Shown in pieces: positions 48,906-61,109 of a stretch of 64,000 bases of DNA. A model generated the notes under the pieces. It was not told where the DNA came from, searched no databases, and saw only the letters and a program-made list of their open reading frames with translations. The stretch lies in NCBI GenBank assembly GCA_047967505.1, contig CM106541.1, one strand, 5' to 3'. Both the position numbers and the translations under genes were made by a program. The stretch's first letter is position 1; the number at the start of each line of letters is the position of its first letter. This stretch comes from Dipteris shenzhenensis (taxonomy: Eukaryota > Polypodiophyta > Polypodiopsida > Gleicheniales).

Positions 48906-50076
48906 ACACAGAGACACACACACATTTTGGTAAAAAGAATCAATCTAGCTCTAAATATAAGCAATACCTACTAAGAGTAGAACCTTCCCAAAATGCTACT
49001 TGGAGTATTCCATCAAAGCATGTATTGCTTAGGGGTTCAAGTTGCCAATTCCCATTCTATGTAAATAATAAATACAAGTGATCACATGCAATAATGTCTG
49101 ATTGTTTTCAAATGTGATGTAATGTCCAAGAAGTAAATATAACTTCCAAATAGCTACATACATATTTCATATACACAACATAATACATATGAATTTGTCT
49201 CATCCATGCATGAGGTGGTGTATTTTGGCATCATTGGGATTTATTAAGTAAATAAAAACTCACATCTAACTGAACCTACATAATCTTTAAAAGTTATACA
49301 TTTTCAAAGACCATATACCCATTGATTTAAAATCCCAAACACAACACGTACATCTATACCTCATCCACAAGATCCCAAAGACAACCTACCACCTAATAAA
49401 GGAATTCATTCTAAAGGAATTCATTCTAAAGGAATCCATGCCCCATAAGTTGTTTTCAAGACTTACATCTACACCTCATCAACAAGATCCCACAAATAAC
49501 CTAGCTACTGTCATCCATGCACAACCTATTGTTCTTCATCATTGATTCATGTAGTAATTCAAAGTTGTCCTGGCTAACTAAATACAACAACAATTAACCT
49601 AAAGTAATACATTTTGAAAGAATTAATATGATAATTTACAGAACAAAATATAGATATCCCCAATGTGGTATAAAAAAATTATTGGTATATTCAATCAAAT
49701 CATTTTTAGCCAATATACATGAATGCTTCCATTCAATGAAAGATAGTATTACATCCATGTGCCTTTCCAATAACTTCTTGATCATTAACTTTTTGATCTA
49801 TAAAAGAAAATAATAATCATTGTAAGGCATGCCCCATTGTGGTCGTGAATTTACTTCTCATAGATTTGTAGTAGCGGTGCTTGGCACATCCCTAAATGGT
49901 CAATTTTGATGCATCCTAACAATTGCAATAATGAAATCATTAGTATTTCTTTAAAATCATTAACTTAGTAATAGAAATCAGAATATCTACAAAATAACTT
50001 CAAATCAAGCAAAGCCTAGGAATCAAATCAAATCTTTATTGTGTCCACTACATCATGATCCATAGGAATCCATTTG
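48906..50076. other. AT-rich spacer
   Basis: No gene seen. A 15-bp unit (AAAGGAATTCATTCT) is repeated two and a half times at 49398-49440. Confidence 0.6.

Positions 50077-50165
<89 letters not shown>
50077..50165. repeat. (TC)n(AC)n compound microsatellite
   Basis: A TC run of ~58 bp followed directly by an AC run of ~28 bp. Open frames through it are artefacts. Confidence 0.97.
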
Positions 50166-50168
<3 letters not shown>

Positions 50169-50685
50169 CATGGGAATCCATCTCTCCCTCTCCTTCTCTC
50201 TCCCTCTCTCGGTCCAAAATAGATGTAAGACCATCTCCCACATATGAGAACAGGGGAAAGCCAAAGAAGCAATGCACCTGGAAGCCAATAAAGATCCCAC
50301 TAGTAGATCCCCAACCAAACAGTGCCATAGGAAAACCTACTGCTTGGAAGGGAGATGATCCTTTTGCTATGGGACATACCTACGGTTGTCCTGTCGGCAT
50401 AAGAGAATCATCAATGGCTTTGTACAAAAATAGTCTTCAATTTGAATGAGGGTCCCTTATTCCCTCAAGTAATGCACCTCTACATACGTGTCCACAATCT
50501 TCATGGTCACCACATTCATACCTTCAAAGATATGTTCGAGACACACTTTTGGAAGCCACTCCATCCATTTTGCCGCATCTCGCACAAAACCTTCGATCGG
50601 TACCGGATCATGAATAATGCCCTCAAATCCGACATCATGCACAAGACACAAATCCAAGGATGGATTATGAATAGGAAGGGGGGCA
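50166..50685. other. Unassigned, perhaps internal retroelement sequence
   Basis: Open frames occur on both strands at 50442-50708 and 50457-50657, with no family recognised. It ends in a polypurine stretch (GGAAGGGGGGCA, ~50674-50685) that would suit the end of an LTR element's internal part. Confidence 0.35.
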
Positions 50686-51225
50686 TGTTAACCGCCGCCC
50701 ACGATTAATAGTTCATGTACTATGTTAAGCAAGTGGAGATGTAGGAGAGAGCGTGATGATTAGCATATGACATTTAACTTGGAGCCATCTGGGCCTAAGT
50801 GGTTGTAAAATGAGAATGAGAGAGGTACATGAGAGTATAAGGGTTAGCCCCCCCTTCAAAAGGTGGAATGTATATAAGGCCAAAAGTTTGACTTTGGTCT
50901 TCATTGTGTACTTGCAAGTTTTGGAATAGAAGCTCTCTCTTTCTCTTCATTCTCTTCCGTTGAGTCTTCTTGCTTCCTCTTGCTAAGTTGTCTTGTGATT
51001 GCCACTCTCCCTTCCCCATTCTTCCCTCCCTCTTGCTCTCTTACCTTCTTCCCTCCCCTCTCCCCTATCCCGTTGTGGAATCACTTGCACACAATCTAAT
51101 AGATGCTTGGGTGATACAAGCGTGAGGCTTGCGCATACGAAGCTCCCACAAGGAGTTGTTCAGGAGTAGACGCTTCGATGGCATCCTTCCAAGATCCCCA
51201 TGTGAGTTACTACCAGACTACACAC
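50686..51225 (+). repeat. Probable LTR of an unidentified element
   Basis: Starts TGTTAACC after a polypurine tract. It has TGTATATAAGG near 50870 as a core promoter and a CT-rich leader after it. There is no second copy in the window, and the end is a guess. Confidence 0.4.
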
Positions 51226-52279
51226 TCATTGCGAAAAGGCTACAATTGCATATTCAAAAGTGGAAATAATGCATTATGTGTTAAATGTCTACTAAAAAAC
51301 AAATAATTGGACCTCACTTGGGAAAAAATCCAAATGACAAAATTTGGCTTCTCATTTTCCATACGTTACATAACATGGCTAATAAACTATAGTTGAGCTC
51401 TCATGTATAAATCACCCACTACAATGCATTAGCTATGGGACACACTAAAAAATGTCCAACAATCATCCAATCTTGATCATGAATGCACCATGTAGAGGAT
51501 GGGCTTCTTAGACTAGTGCGTTTAGAGGGCCTTTTCCCTGTATAATAGTGATAAAAAAATATGCTTATTATGTTGAAATGCAACAAAACATATGAAACGA
51601 ATAAAACGTGGCACTTCTAGATGAAAGTTTTTTTTCCAAGTAAAAAGGTTTTAAAAAGTAAAATGAAAATTTGGGATGGTTTTTTTTAAGGGCTTGGTTT
51701 TTCTTTTTTTGTATGTGTATGTGTGTACGTGTACATGTGTGTGTGTGTGTGGAATTACCCAAAAAAAAAATATGTGTGTGTGTTGCTTCCACAGCCTTGG
51801 ATCAAGCTTGGATATAGAACCATGGATATCACTCTTGGGATCTAAATAAGATCTTTCTTGGTGGAATGCTTCTCTTTGTTATTGACTTAGTCGCATTCTC
51901 CTAAAAATTTTACATGCTATCTATGCTACCCACATGGTAGCTTGTATGCTACCCATGTGGCAGCCCTGCATATGCCTTTAGATCTACCCCCCATGGAATA
52001 CCATTGCTTTGTCCACATGGCATCCCCTATGTGCTATTGCTACATCCTCCTCATTCGAGGGCTCACAGGTGGGGAGGTGACCTAGATAAACCCAACAACC
52101 CCCCTCATTGACCCACTATGGGACAATACGCACACATTGATGTAGATGCTCCATTGGCTCACATGGAGAAGCACTCTGCAACAAGACAAAGACATCCTCA
52201 TTCGTAGGTCTTTGAACCTGCATCTCTTGCTCCTATGGATTCGATCACACGTAGGCAAACCATCTTGCTACCTACGTTT
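51226..52279. other. Spacer with a minute LINE 3' end in (GT)n
   Basis: At ~51712-51783 a GTGTGT run is followed by GGAATTACCC, ten As and another GTGTGTGTG run. ATTACCC plus poly-A is the 3' end of the LINE fragment at 17.9 kb, so this may be a ~20-bp LINE insertion. The rest holds no supported gene. Confidence 0.5.
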
Positions 52280-53200
52280 TTCACTCTAGCAATATCTGCA
52301 AATGATTCCTTCGCCTAAACATGAGATCCCAATGGCTGATCCACATTGGTCTTTAAAGCCAAGTCTCTTTCCAAAGTCTTGGACCATGAACTCTAGAGGA
52401 TCCTCAACTAAGTGATCCTCTAGTGAACATATACTCTTTTGACATATATATTTCCTTATCTCCACCACGAGGTCTTTCCTATTCTCCTTCCAATAACCTA
52501 CATAGTTGAGCTTTGAAGAAACACCAAGGCTTCTCCCTCTACTTACCAAGAAGGCTTTCACCCTCTAGACCCTCAACACTTGAGAAACATAAAGCATAAA
52601 CTTTACCCATAGCATGCTACTAAAGTGTAAATGTATGCACAAAGTACATACATACTTATGAGTCCACCCATGGCTGTCTTTGAAAATAAGTTAGGTACAT
52701 CATGGAGGCACCCATAACATCCTTGTATAGTTTATAGTAACATTTTTATTGTTCGTGCATCCATCTAACTCTGATCCTTGAGGTCCTCTCAAAGAAACCC
52801 TCATGCAATTGACATTCAGTTTGTTCCCAAAACAATTTGAGCAAACATTGTTGTCCTTCACCTTCACAAAGGTTTCTAGTCCCTTAAACTCTTTAGATAG
52901 TCTTCCAATGCTAGACATATACACTAGTACACCAAGGTCTACATAACTTATCTTAGCAACACTCGAGTTGTCACCAAGAAAAGTGTCTCTCTTTTTGTTG
53001 CCACATTAGTTGCTAGATTTCACTCCTCTAACTTTTGATTGGACTCCCTCCTTCTCTTCCGGTCTGATTTTTTCTTTCTATAGTCCTTTGCAAAATTTCT
53101 GGCATGATTTCTTCTTGTTCTTGCCTCCACTAGTGTACTTCTCTTCATGAGTTTGGTCCTTTCTTTTGTTGTCATTGTCTTTGTCTTGCCATTTAAACAT
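52280..53200 (-). pseudogene. Decayed copia-like gag/pol fragment
   Basis: On the minus strand ~53125-53060 reads HARNFAKDYRKKKSDRK, matching the knuckle region HFAKDCRKKKAD of the copia-like element at 27.9 kb, with the last Cys changed to Tyr. Further on, 52924-52700 keeps ETFVKVKD, comparable to AFVKVKD of the other copy. The frame is broken many times. Minus-strand 52561-52286 may be a continuation but was not recognised. Confidence 0.5.
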
Positions 53201-53850
53201 ACTATAGGTACATATCTAGTTAATAAATATTCTAACTCTGTATATTTATTTATTTAAAGATTACAAGGAATAAAAGTAAAGCTACTGGAGCACACGATGA
53301 AGAATACATTAATATCAATAAGACGCTCACCACATACTAGTATTTGCTACTAAGTCGAAGAAAACACCTCTATAACAATACACAAACCACATATATATAA
53401 ACTCTCAAACTATATATTATCACAAGCATAAATATACATATAACAAAGAGCGGGCACACCCCACATAAAGCTATTAAAAATATTTTTGATTCTAAATCGA
53501 GTACCACCAAAAAGTATACCAAGAGACTTAAAATAAAATTCCATGGATTCAAACAATCAAAGATTATCCAAGAACTTAAAGATAAAAAGTTAGGTAAGGT
53601 CGAAAATCCTTTATAAAACATTTTTTCATTAGTTATATATATTTATTTCTTTATATGTAATTAATAATCAAAGTAAATATATAAATATATAAATACACCT
53701 AGAAATGTAACATTAGCTATACATATCTATGTATCTCCATATTTAGATATAAAAATTTATCTCAATGTCTCTATCGATATATATATTTATAAGCTTGTAT
53801 ATAAATTAGTATAAAAATATCTATATATATAAAAACCAAAGTGTGTGTGA
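53201..53850. other. AT-rich spacer ending in a (GT)n tract
   Basis: No gene. It ends at 53840-53869 in GTGTGTGTGAGTGTATGTGTGTGTGTG, which is the 5' flank of the LINE that follows. Confidence 0.7.
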
Positions 53851-53996
53851 GTGTATGTGTGTGTGTGCGCGATGCTCGCTGTACAACCTTCTGGTTTTTT
53901 TCGTACAGCCTCTGTACGTGCATGAGTTTCCTTTCCTTTGGTTGGTTCCATACGTCTGTACATACTCTGTCAGGCTTCATCATCTGTACGTTTTTC

Positions 53997-54056
53997 GTAC
54001 TGTATGTTTGCCCGTACTGTACGTTTGCCCGTACTGTACGTGTGTCCGTACTGTCA
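53997..54056 (+). repeat. 17-bp tandem array in the LINE 5' leader
   Basis: About 3.5 units of CGTACTGTACGTTTGCC with small changes. CGTAC and TGTACG words also recur on either side (53890-54130). LINE leaders often hold internal promoters, so this is a candidate regulatory array; that role is inferred. Confidence 0.75.
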
Positions 54057-54200
54057 ATACATTTCCCCTGTCCATACGTTTTCATGTACTTGTCTGTCTG
54101 TATTGTACATCCGTTCTTTTGTCCGTACAGTTTTTTAATTTCCAGTTGTCCTCCTTTCTTCTCTTGTCCTGCTTTCTGTTCCTTCTCTCCCTATGCTACA

Positions 54201-55250
54201 ATGGCGGATTGTCGTTATGAGAAGACCTTTCACAAAGAAAGATCGCTTCATAGCAAAAAGCAAAAGCAAGCAATGGGTCAGGATGACCCCCTACATGCCT
54301 CTGCAGAGGCTCAGCTGTGGTATATGAAGTAATGCATGGGGGCTTTGAGGATACAAGGAAAAGTTGGAATGATCCAGTTCCTACCTCAGGTATCATGATT
54401 GAGGTAGATGATATCTTTGACCCGGTGAAGGATTATGCTAAACATGCCATCATTATTTTCTTTCCGGGACAGCGAATGCCTGCTCTGCAAATGTTGGCAA
54501 TTGGTTGACTAGAACCGTGGGTGGTTGCTATGTTAAAGAAAGTGCATTACGCAGCGATGGGTTCTTTTGAAGTGATAATGGTTGATGAAGAGCACAGAAG
54601 ATTTTGCTGGAGCACTCCCCGCTCTTCTATGTCCAGCAAATGGTCCATGTATTGCCTGGTCTCCTACCAGGGATTATCAGGCATTGATTTGGCATCGCTG
54701 CCCTGTATGGGTAGAAGTTGTGGATTTTTCTCAGTGCATGGCTTCTCTATTGCCAAAAATTGCAGCCTCTCTTGGTAAGGTGGTCTGTCCACCAAGACCA
54801 ACTGGCAATTCGAATCGCTTTTGCATTTTGTGGGACACAGATAAGCCTACACCGGCTTCTTATTCAATTTTCGTCAATAATCTTTCCATGGGCAGTGCTT
54901 TTTACAAGCTGAAATGGGGGCTCTTTGCAGGTGCTTACTTTGAATGCAAGCAATTTGGGCATATGGATTCCCAAGTTCCCAGAATGCCAGTACAAGCTAA
55001 AATGGTTCCACCTTAGAGTAAGAATGCTAATGCCCCTTCTGTAGTAAAAAACAAAGGGGTAAAAAAGTTTTTTGTTGTTCAAAACAAAGGCAAAGCCCTG
55101 GCTGTCTCGAATACTACTGCTCCTCTTCCTATGCCCTCGGCCTCTCCGTCTCAGGTAAAGGGTAAAAATTTGGATGAAGGATGGCAAACTTCTCGCAAAG
55201 TTCTCTCTCCTAGGAGACCTCTGCCATCCAGGACTTGGAATGGTGCATCT
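54201..55250 (+). pseudogene. LINE ORF1 (gag-like RNA-binding protein), broken
   Basis: Starts at ATG 54201 (MADCRYEKTFHKE). The best-preserved part (54582-55016) reads WSPTRDYQALIWHRCPVWVE, then SLGKVVCPPRPTGNSNRF, and ends with FECKQFGHMDSQVP. That is the plant LINE ORF1 pattern: a PVWVxLP-like core followed by a CCHC knuckle, here with damaged cysteines. It has several stops and frameshifts. Confidence 0.65.
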
Positions 55251-55484
55251 TTATAGGCCAAGACACCAGCTGAAAACTCTGGCATTGGTTTGACTTGGGC
55301 TATAGTCATCACTGCCAATCGTACCCTCTTCTAGGTAGAAGAGGACCTTGCTGCTCTATTGTCTTCCCCTCCAGCTGATTCCTCTTCTTAGGGAAGACGT
55401 CTAGATATTAAGGTGGAGATGTAGACATAGTTAGTTTGTTTATTGCTGTACATAACTGTCCCATAGCTTTAAATATGTTTGACC

Positions 55485-56710
55485 ACATCAAATATATTAC
55501 ACTCAATGTACAAGGTTTGTGTGATCGTACTTGTGTGGATGTATATTAGACAATTGCAGCCACACAAAATCAGCACATGTATGTTGGTCACATAGGACAT
55601 TTTGCTGGTTATGACATTTTCTATGCTGGAGAGCAGTCTTTCTCTGGAGTAGCGTTTTTGGTGAGGCATGATCTTCAGCCCGTTGTGGCTCTCAATGATC
55701 ACCATGGTAGATGGATTATTATGCAATGCCTATTTCAAGGAGAAATATTTGAATTGGTATCCGTCTATGCCCCTCAATCTTCCAATGGTCGAGCTTTGAT
55801 TTGGGATGCCATGCATAATTATCCGTGGAGACACTATGCATTCATTTGTGGTGATTTCAACAATGCTCTACAACTGGGAGATAATACTTCGGGCCACACT
55901 CATGTGTTAACTTCTGAACAACAGGCATGGTCTGTTACTGATGTTATTCATGATGATGGCTCTTCCCTTTTCTCTGGTAACCACACAGTATGGTTTGGGT
56001 TCTCATTATTATACTTTGTGGCAGAAAATCACTTGTATGCTTTCCCCTTTGGTTCCGATTCCCCCTTTGGAACTTCAGGATCGATTAGAGGATTGGACAT
56101 TGACTTCCTTTGGGTCCTCCTCTCGTTCTTTGAGGCTATCTCAGATTACTGTGCCTGCATTATACAAAATCCTCTTGCCTCAAACCTGGGTTTTAGAAAG
56201 GGGTAATTCTCTTTGGCGAATGCATCGGCCACCTACGTGGTGGAGAAAAAGACTGCGGTAACTTTGGGCATACAAGGTTCCACTTCGACAACATGTTTTT
56301 TTATGGCGAGTGCTTCTGGGAATTTTTCCATCTGGACAGTTGCTGGCCCGTAGGCACATTGCTCCTGCTATATGTCATCGGTGTCTGAATTCTCAGGAGA
56401 CTGTGCCTCATTTATTCTGGCATTGCCCTTCTGGATTCTCTTCGACAGAGGCTACGGGTTAGATTCCTGACTCTTCTCTTCAGGAAAATTTTATGGCTCT
56501 TTGGTTTTCATCCACAATGACCGGAGTTTCATCTTTTCTATGTTTGGACTCGTTATTGGGCACTTTGGACTTTATGAACGAACCGCAATTGTAAAGTCTT
56601 TAGTGATCCCAATTTTTCTTTGTTTGCTTTCTTTAAGCGTTCTCTGCAGCAATCTTTCTTTGATTGCTTGCTGACTTGCCAGATAAATGAAGATGTATAT
56701 TTGGCTTATA
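55485..56710 (+). pseudogene. LINE ORF2: endonuclease joined to zf-RVT tail, RT deleted
   Basis: LNVQGL at ~55502 opens the AP-endonuclease. GVAFLVRHDLQPV, FELVSVYAP and ICGDFNN (~55845-55862) are its conserved blocks; GDFN carries catalytic residues. Past ~55985 the frame shifts into QDRLEDWTLTSF, NSLWRMHRPPTWW, VPLRQHVFLWRVLLGIFPSG and CHRCLNSQETVPHLFWHC. This is the zf-RVT domain found at the end of plant LINE ORF2. The whole RT domain is absent. Confidence 0.8.
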
Positions 56711-56802
56711 CTGAGATCTTCAATTGATGTAATTTCTAGCTCCTCTTTTTTTAGATGACTATTCTTGTAACATAATCAATCAAAGCTTTCACTAAAAAAA
56801 AA

Positions 56803-58619
56803 GTGTGTGTGTGTGTTATTTATATTTCTATATATAGAGAAAGAGAAAAATAAACTTAAATGATATAAAGAAACCAAAAATACAAAGTGACTAACAAACG
56901 AAACCACTCAACGCAAGACATTGCCATGCAACAATATACCAGCAAGGACGAACGCTTAACAATCAAACACACCTGACAAACAGATGAGACACGCAGGCAT
57001 GAAGAGACCGTCGAGAGGCAACAGGACACTAGAAAGACCTGGAAAAACAGGGAGACATCTGAAAAGTTGAATGCAGCATGCAGATCACCTTTAACTTGAG
57101 GAGTCCATACTGAGCACGATAGATTTAATCTATAGCAGGAAAGGATCACAAATAGTCGAGCACCAAGACGAGCGACACTCCACTACCACGGATTCTCGAG
57201 AGCCCAGTGGTCATGTACCATACATATAATCGCTAAGAAGAAGAAGAGGGAGCACTGAGACAGAGACCAGCCAAACCTCGAAAAAAAGCCAGGGGCACTT
57301 TGAATAAACGGGCCAGCAGCTATACAAATGCCAAGGAGTAGATTGAGTTTCTTTGAACAGTAGACCGTCGACTACAATCAACCGTGCTGTCAAAAAACTA
57401 TGAAGCTAGAAGCCATAACATCCTTTTCACCCATTGAGATAAGCGAACTTCATTTGATCGGGAAGAAGACAAAGCTCATTAAACTCAGTCAGAGACAGTA
57501 AGGAGACTTTTGGCACAATACTTAAGGAGAGATAGGCCAGCACAAAAGACTCCCTGCTCATGCAAAATGTCCATAGACTAAGCAAATAGTATAAGAGCTA
57601 TAGAAGGCTATGCCACAAGCAAAGAGAAGAACCATGAGAGCACTAACGAAAAGGCTCTCAGAAAGACAAACCAGTAGCCACCTTCTAAGCTGAAGCTTAT
57701 TGGTCTGAGAATAGTCTTGAAGGACACGATGATCTGGAAACCACCATCCCAAGCTTGAACACTTAAGGACTCCATCGCAAACTAGTCTCCAATAGGCTGA
57801 ACAGAAGAAAAGGAGAAGGAGCATGGAAAGCAAACCAGGCCATAGAAAAAGATGAGATCCAATAACCATCACGAAGCCAGATTAGAAGGATTTCCCACGA
57901 ACAAGAAGCAGAGGCGTAAGGTTGCGGGCAATGAGGCCTCATTCCAGTTGAAAGCCACAGAAGACAGGTAACAGAGTGACACATTAGAACGTCAGAGTCA
58001 GTCTCATTCGATCTCTCCTAGATGGAAGAAGCTTATGAAGAAACCCAATCAGAATTGTGTCAGGCAGCTTGGTTGATACTACGTCTAATAGTCACCATTT
58101 TACTCCAAGTAAGAACCATAATGCAGATTCTAAATGAATCAAAACCAACAAGAAAGATCCCACCAGAAATCCGCTAACAATACAAAAAATATATGTAACT
58201 ATTCATGACTCACGATAGTAAGAACTAGACTGGGAAACAAATACTTGTAAGGCATACTAAAGCAATGAACAAGACCCTTTAAATTGTAGTTTAAAAATCA
58301 GTCAGAGACCGTGTATCTACTTAGGACAATTTTAAAAGCATAAACCCTTTTTTTAAGAAAGTTATCTGGCATGTAAATAGATTTCATTCAGATTATCCTC
58401 ATAAATATATACTCTCATATACCAGATACATACATACATATGTGCCCAAACCTTCATATACTACCGCACATCCACTAGCACAAGAGTATGAACAAAGAAT
58501 CTGCTATGAATCACTTATCTTAAGAGCATCATCAAAGCAGATCTAGGGGACCGAGACATTCCAACCATAATTAAACTCCAAAGACCTCTCTCTCTCAAAG
58601 TAGAAAAATCAAGATTACA
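56803..58619. other. Unassigned stretch between two LINEs
   Basis: Opens with (GT)n from the LINE insertion. Minus-strand open frames at 56856-57149, 57211-57393 and 57558-57984 are Leu/Ser/Cys-rich with no known domain. It could be decayed LINE leader or other repeat, but no match was seen. Confidence 0.4.
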
Positions 58620-60525
58620 CACACGCGCACACACTTTTTTTTTTTTGGTGAAACCAGTAACTATATTATTAACATGAGGTCAATGTACATGACATTAGAC
58701 TCCAAAAGAGAGCCTAATGGAAGAACTCAAAAACAGTCAGAAAACACTTCAAGGCTAGTAGCATCCAAGTCCCTCGCAGCATAACTATCATATAAAGATT
58801 GCTTGAGGGACATTCTGAAGAAAGCATATGCCTGAGGAAACTGTTGTCCCATCCTCGAATGCAATCTCTGTGTCCAAATAGTCCATAGTACCCAAAAACG
58901 AGTCCAGTGAAAGAAAAGGAGGAATGGAGACATCTGAGATGAGAAGCATCCAAACATCCAGAAGAGTTTCCCGAATTTGATAGAGGGAAACCGAAGCCAC
59001 AGCAAATGAGAGACATGAGTTATCAATATCCGAGAGTGCGGACAAGACCATAACAAATGGGGAACTGTCTCACGGTGATGAGAGCAACGGGGGCAGGAAG
59101 GGGAAGCAATGCGACGTGCTGCCAATTTCACCCCAATGGAAAAAGCTCCCACTATACATCTCCAAAAGAAAAGCCTCTGTTTCAATGGCAATTTGGCTTT
59201 CCAAATTTTCTTGAGTCGTGATTGCCACCAAGATAAAAGGCCTATCCAAATTCCAAAGAGTGTTGGCATGCTTATCAATCCATGGCGGTGGAAGAAGAAA
59301 TCTGTAGACCATCGAGGAGGCCAGATTATGCATTGAAAGCAAACAGGTAGCAGGAGATAAGGAAGTCAGATTCCAGTCCAGTAATCTGTCCTGTACAAAC
59401 AGTGGTACAAACAGTGGAGGAACAGGAACAAATGGCTGCAACATAGTTGAAAGTATTCTCCAAATGGGCCTATGATGCAGACCCAAGGGGAATGTCCTGC
59501 AAGCCTGTGGAAATGAAAGCACATAACCATGTTGATCCACAACATCTCCGACAAATCTTATGCCCAATTTCATAAGATTATATGCTTTAATAGGTGCCTG
59601 TAAAGCGAGAGGCGATTCAAACACCTTGCTCCAATGGATGCTTTCCAAGCGAAAAGAATTACCATGATGGGAAGAAGCACCTGTCCATTTAGCATAAGAG
59701 AGAATTCTCTTCCAATCATGAATAAAAGCAGAAGAAACAGGACAACCAGGAATTTTCCCCGGAAATGTGGTCATCACTGCTTCCCAGTGATCTGTAATCC
59801 AATGCCCATATGCATGGGACGTCATGTTTCCACACATAGCTGCTAACATAATAGCCCATGGCTGTTTTTGCTGAAAAAAATCAGCAATCATAGTGCTCTT
59901 TCTTGCCAACATATGAAACTGAAGATTGAGAATATTCAGTCCCCCATGAGTCTTAGGAGAACAAACAGACTGCATGGGAAGTAGTCGCAAAGCTTTTTTG
60001 TGAGATTTGCTTTTCCAAAATATCTCCATAGCCTGGGACATATAGGAAGCCAAATGCTTAAAAGACCAGGGAAGAAGAGGCAAATAAAATTGCACGTATG
60101 CCATAATGATAGACTGTACTATCCGAAGTTGAACATGTAGAGGCCAAGTGGACAAATGCCAGTATTCCAGCTTCTTGTTGATCTTTTGAAGCACCCATTT
60201 GAGCTGTTGTTGAGGGGTAATATTCCAGCCAATGGGATACCCTAAATGCCTCACAAGAGTATGGGAAGAGAGAATGTGGCCTGGCCAGAGAAGTGCATGC
60301 CAATCAGCTTCTTTCAATGCTAGAAGATTCGATTTCTGAAAGTTAATATGCAGTCCAACAGCTATGCCAAAATCATTCAAAGTATGCATCAAATAGGTCA
60401 CTTTGAGAATTCCTGGGCATGAAATATGAATCATCAGCATATGCCTGTGCAAGAAACGGCTGTGCCCCTGGAATTTGCATATGGACCATCTTGCAGATAC
60501 AGGGCAGCTTCACACGCGCACACAC
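58620..60525 (-). mobile_element. L1-type LINE copy 2 with 15-bp target duplication
   Basis: Body 60510-58635 (1,876 bp), 5'-truncated within the RT domain and ending in an 11-base A run (Ts on the plus strand). CACACGCGCACACAC occurs at 58620-58634 and 60511-60525, an exact 15-bp target duplication. Its CGCG marks it as more than generic AC repeat. The insertion lies inside an AC/GT microsatellite. Confidence 0.92.
58727..60500 (-). pseudogene. LINE ORF2 C-terminal half (RT end and zf-RVT)
   Basis: Begins in the RT with QPFLAQAYADDSYF (~60470-60430), the YADD active-site motif. A frameshift near 60390 leads to GIAVGLHINFQKSN and a long open stretch (to 59070) covering the RT thumb and connection. 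A second frameshift near 59240 leads to zf-RVT: LPLKQRLFFWRCIVGAFSIG, CPRCSHHRETVPHLLWSC. Two frameshifts and the missing 5' half make it non-functional. Confidence 0.88.
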
Positions 60526-60557
60526 ACACGTGCATGCATGTACACACACACACACAC

Positions 60558-61109
60558 TTTTTTTTGGGTGAAATTTTTTTGGCTATATATTACAAAATCA
60601 CTGTCCCAAAACGGGGATGTGGAAAAATACATCACGAGAAGATCTTAGTATAAGACAGATACACATCAAGATCTATGTACATAGTTTTCAAGCAATCATA
60701 GAAAGATTGTTGTAGAGAGTGCCTGAAGAAAGAAAAAAGTAGAATCATTAAAGACTCTTCCATAGAGTCCAGAATGCCCAATAGCAAACCCAAACAAAAA
60801 ACAGATCAAAATCATGTCTAGGTGGGTGTATCCCAAAGATCCATAAGAGCTTTCCAAAGGTAGAATTTGGAAAGTGAGCTTGCAAACGTTGCCCAAGGAA
60901 GCTTTAAAAATCACGAGTATGGGAGCAATGCCAAAGGAGATGAGGCGCAGACTCCCATGGAGCCAAACATCTATGACAAATAGCCAAAGCAATATTCTTG
61001 CGTGCCAAAATTTGCCCTGATGGAAGAACTCCCAACAAAACTCGCCACAAGAAGACCTGTTGTCAAAGTGGAATTTTTGAATTCCAAATCTGTCTCAATC
61101 TCTTCGGCC
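60558..61109 (-). mobile_element. L1-type LINE copy 3, 5' part cut off by the Ty3 LTR
   Basis: Ends in AAAAAAAA followed by (GT)n when read on the minus strand (poly-T from 60558 on the plus strand). It carries zf-RVT: QQVFLWRVLLGVLPSGQILA and ICHRCLAPWESAPHLLWHC (about 61050-60930). Upstream it continues to the outer end of the Ty3 LTR at ~61109, so the Ty3 element appears to have inserted into it. Confidence 0.82.

Larger units (their letters stand above)
53870..56802 (+). mobile_element. L1-type LINE copy 1, lacking the RT domain
   Basis: Order: 5' leader with a 17-bp array, decayed ORF1, AP-type endonuclease, direct jump to the C-terminal zf-RVT region, 3' UTR, and a nine-base A run at 56794-56802. 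(GT)n flanks both ends. The reverse transcriptase is missing, so an internal deletion near 55985-56000 has removed the middle of ORF2. Its 3' part is clearly the same family as the copies at 58.6-61.1 kb. Confidence 0.85.

Noticed and set aside
50028-50328. Overlapping Arg-Glu repeat open frames on the minus strand
   Set aside because: They read through the (TC)n(AC)n compound microsatellite.
53841-54332. Cys/Phe/Val-rich open frames in the LINE 5' leader
   Set aside because: They come from the GTAC-rich tandem array and GT tract. Only the part from 54201 resembles LINE ORF1.
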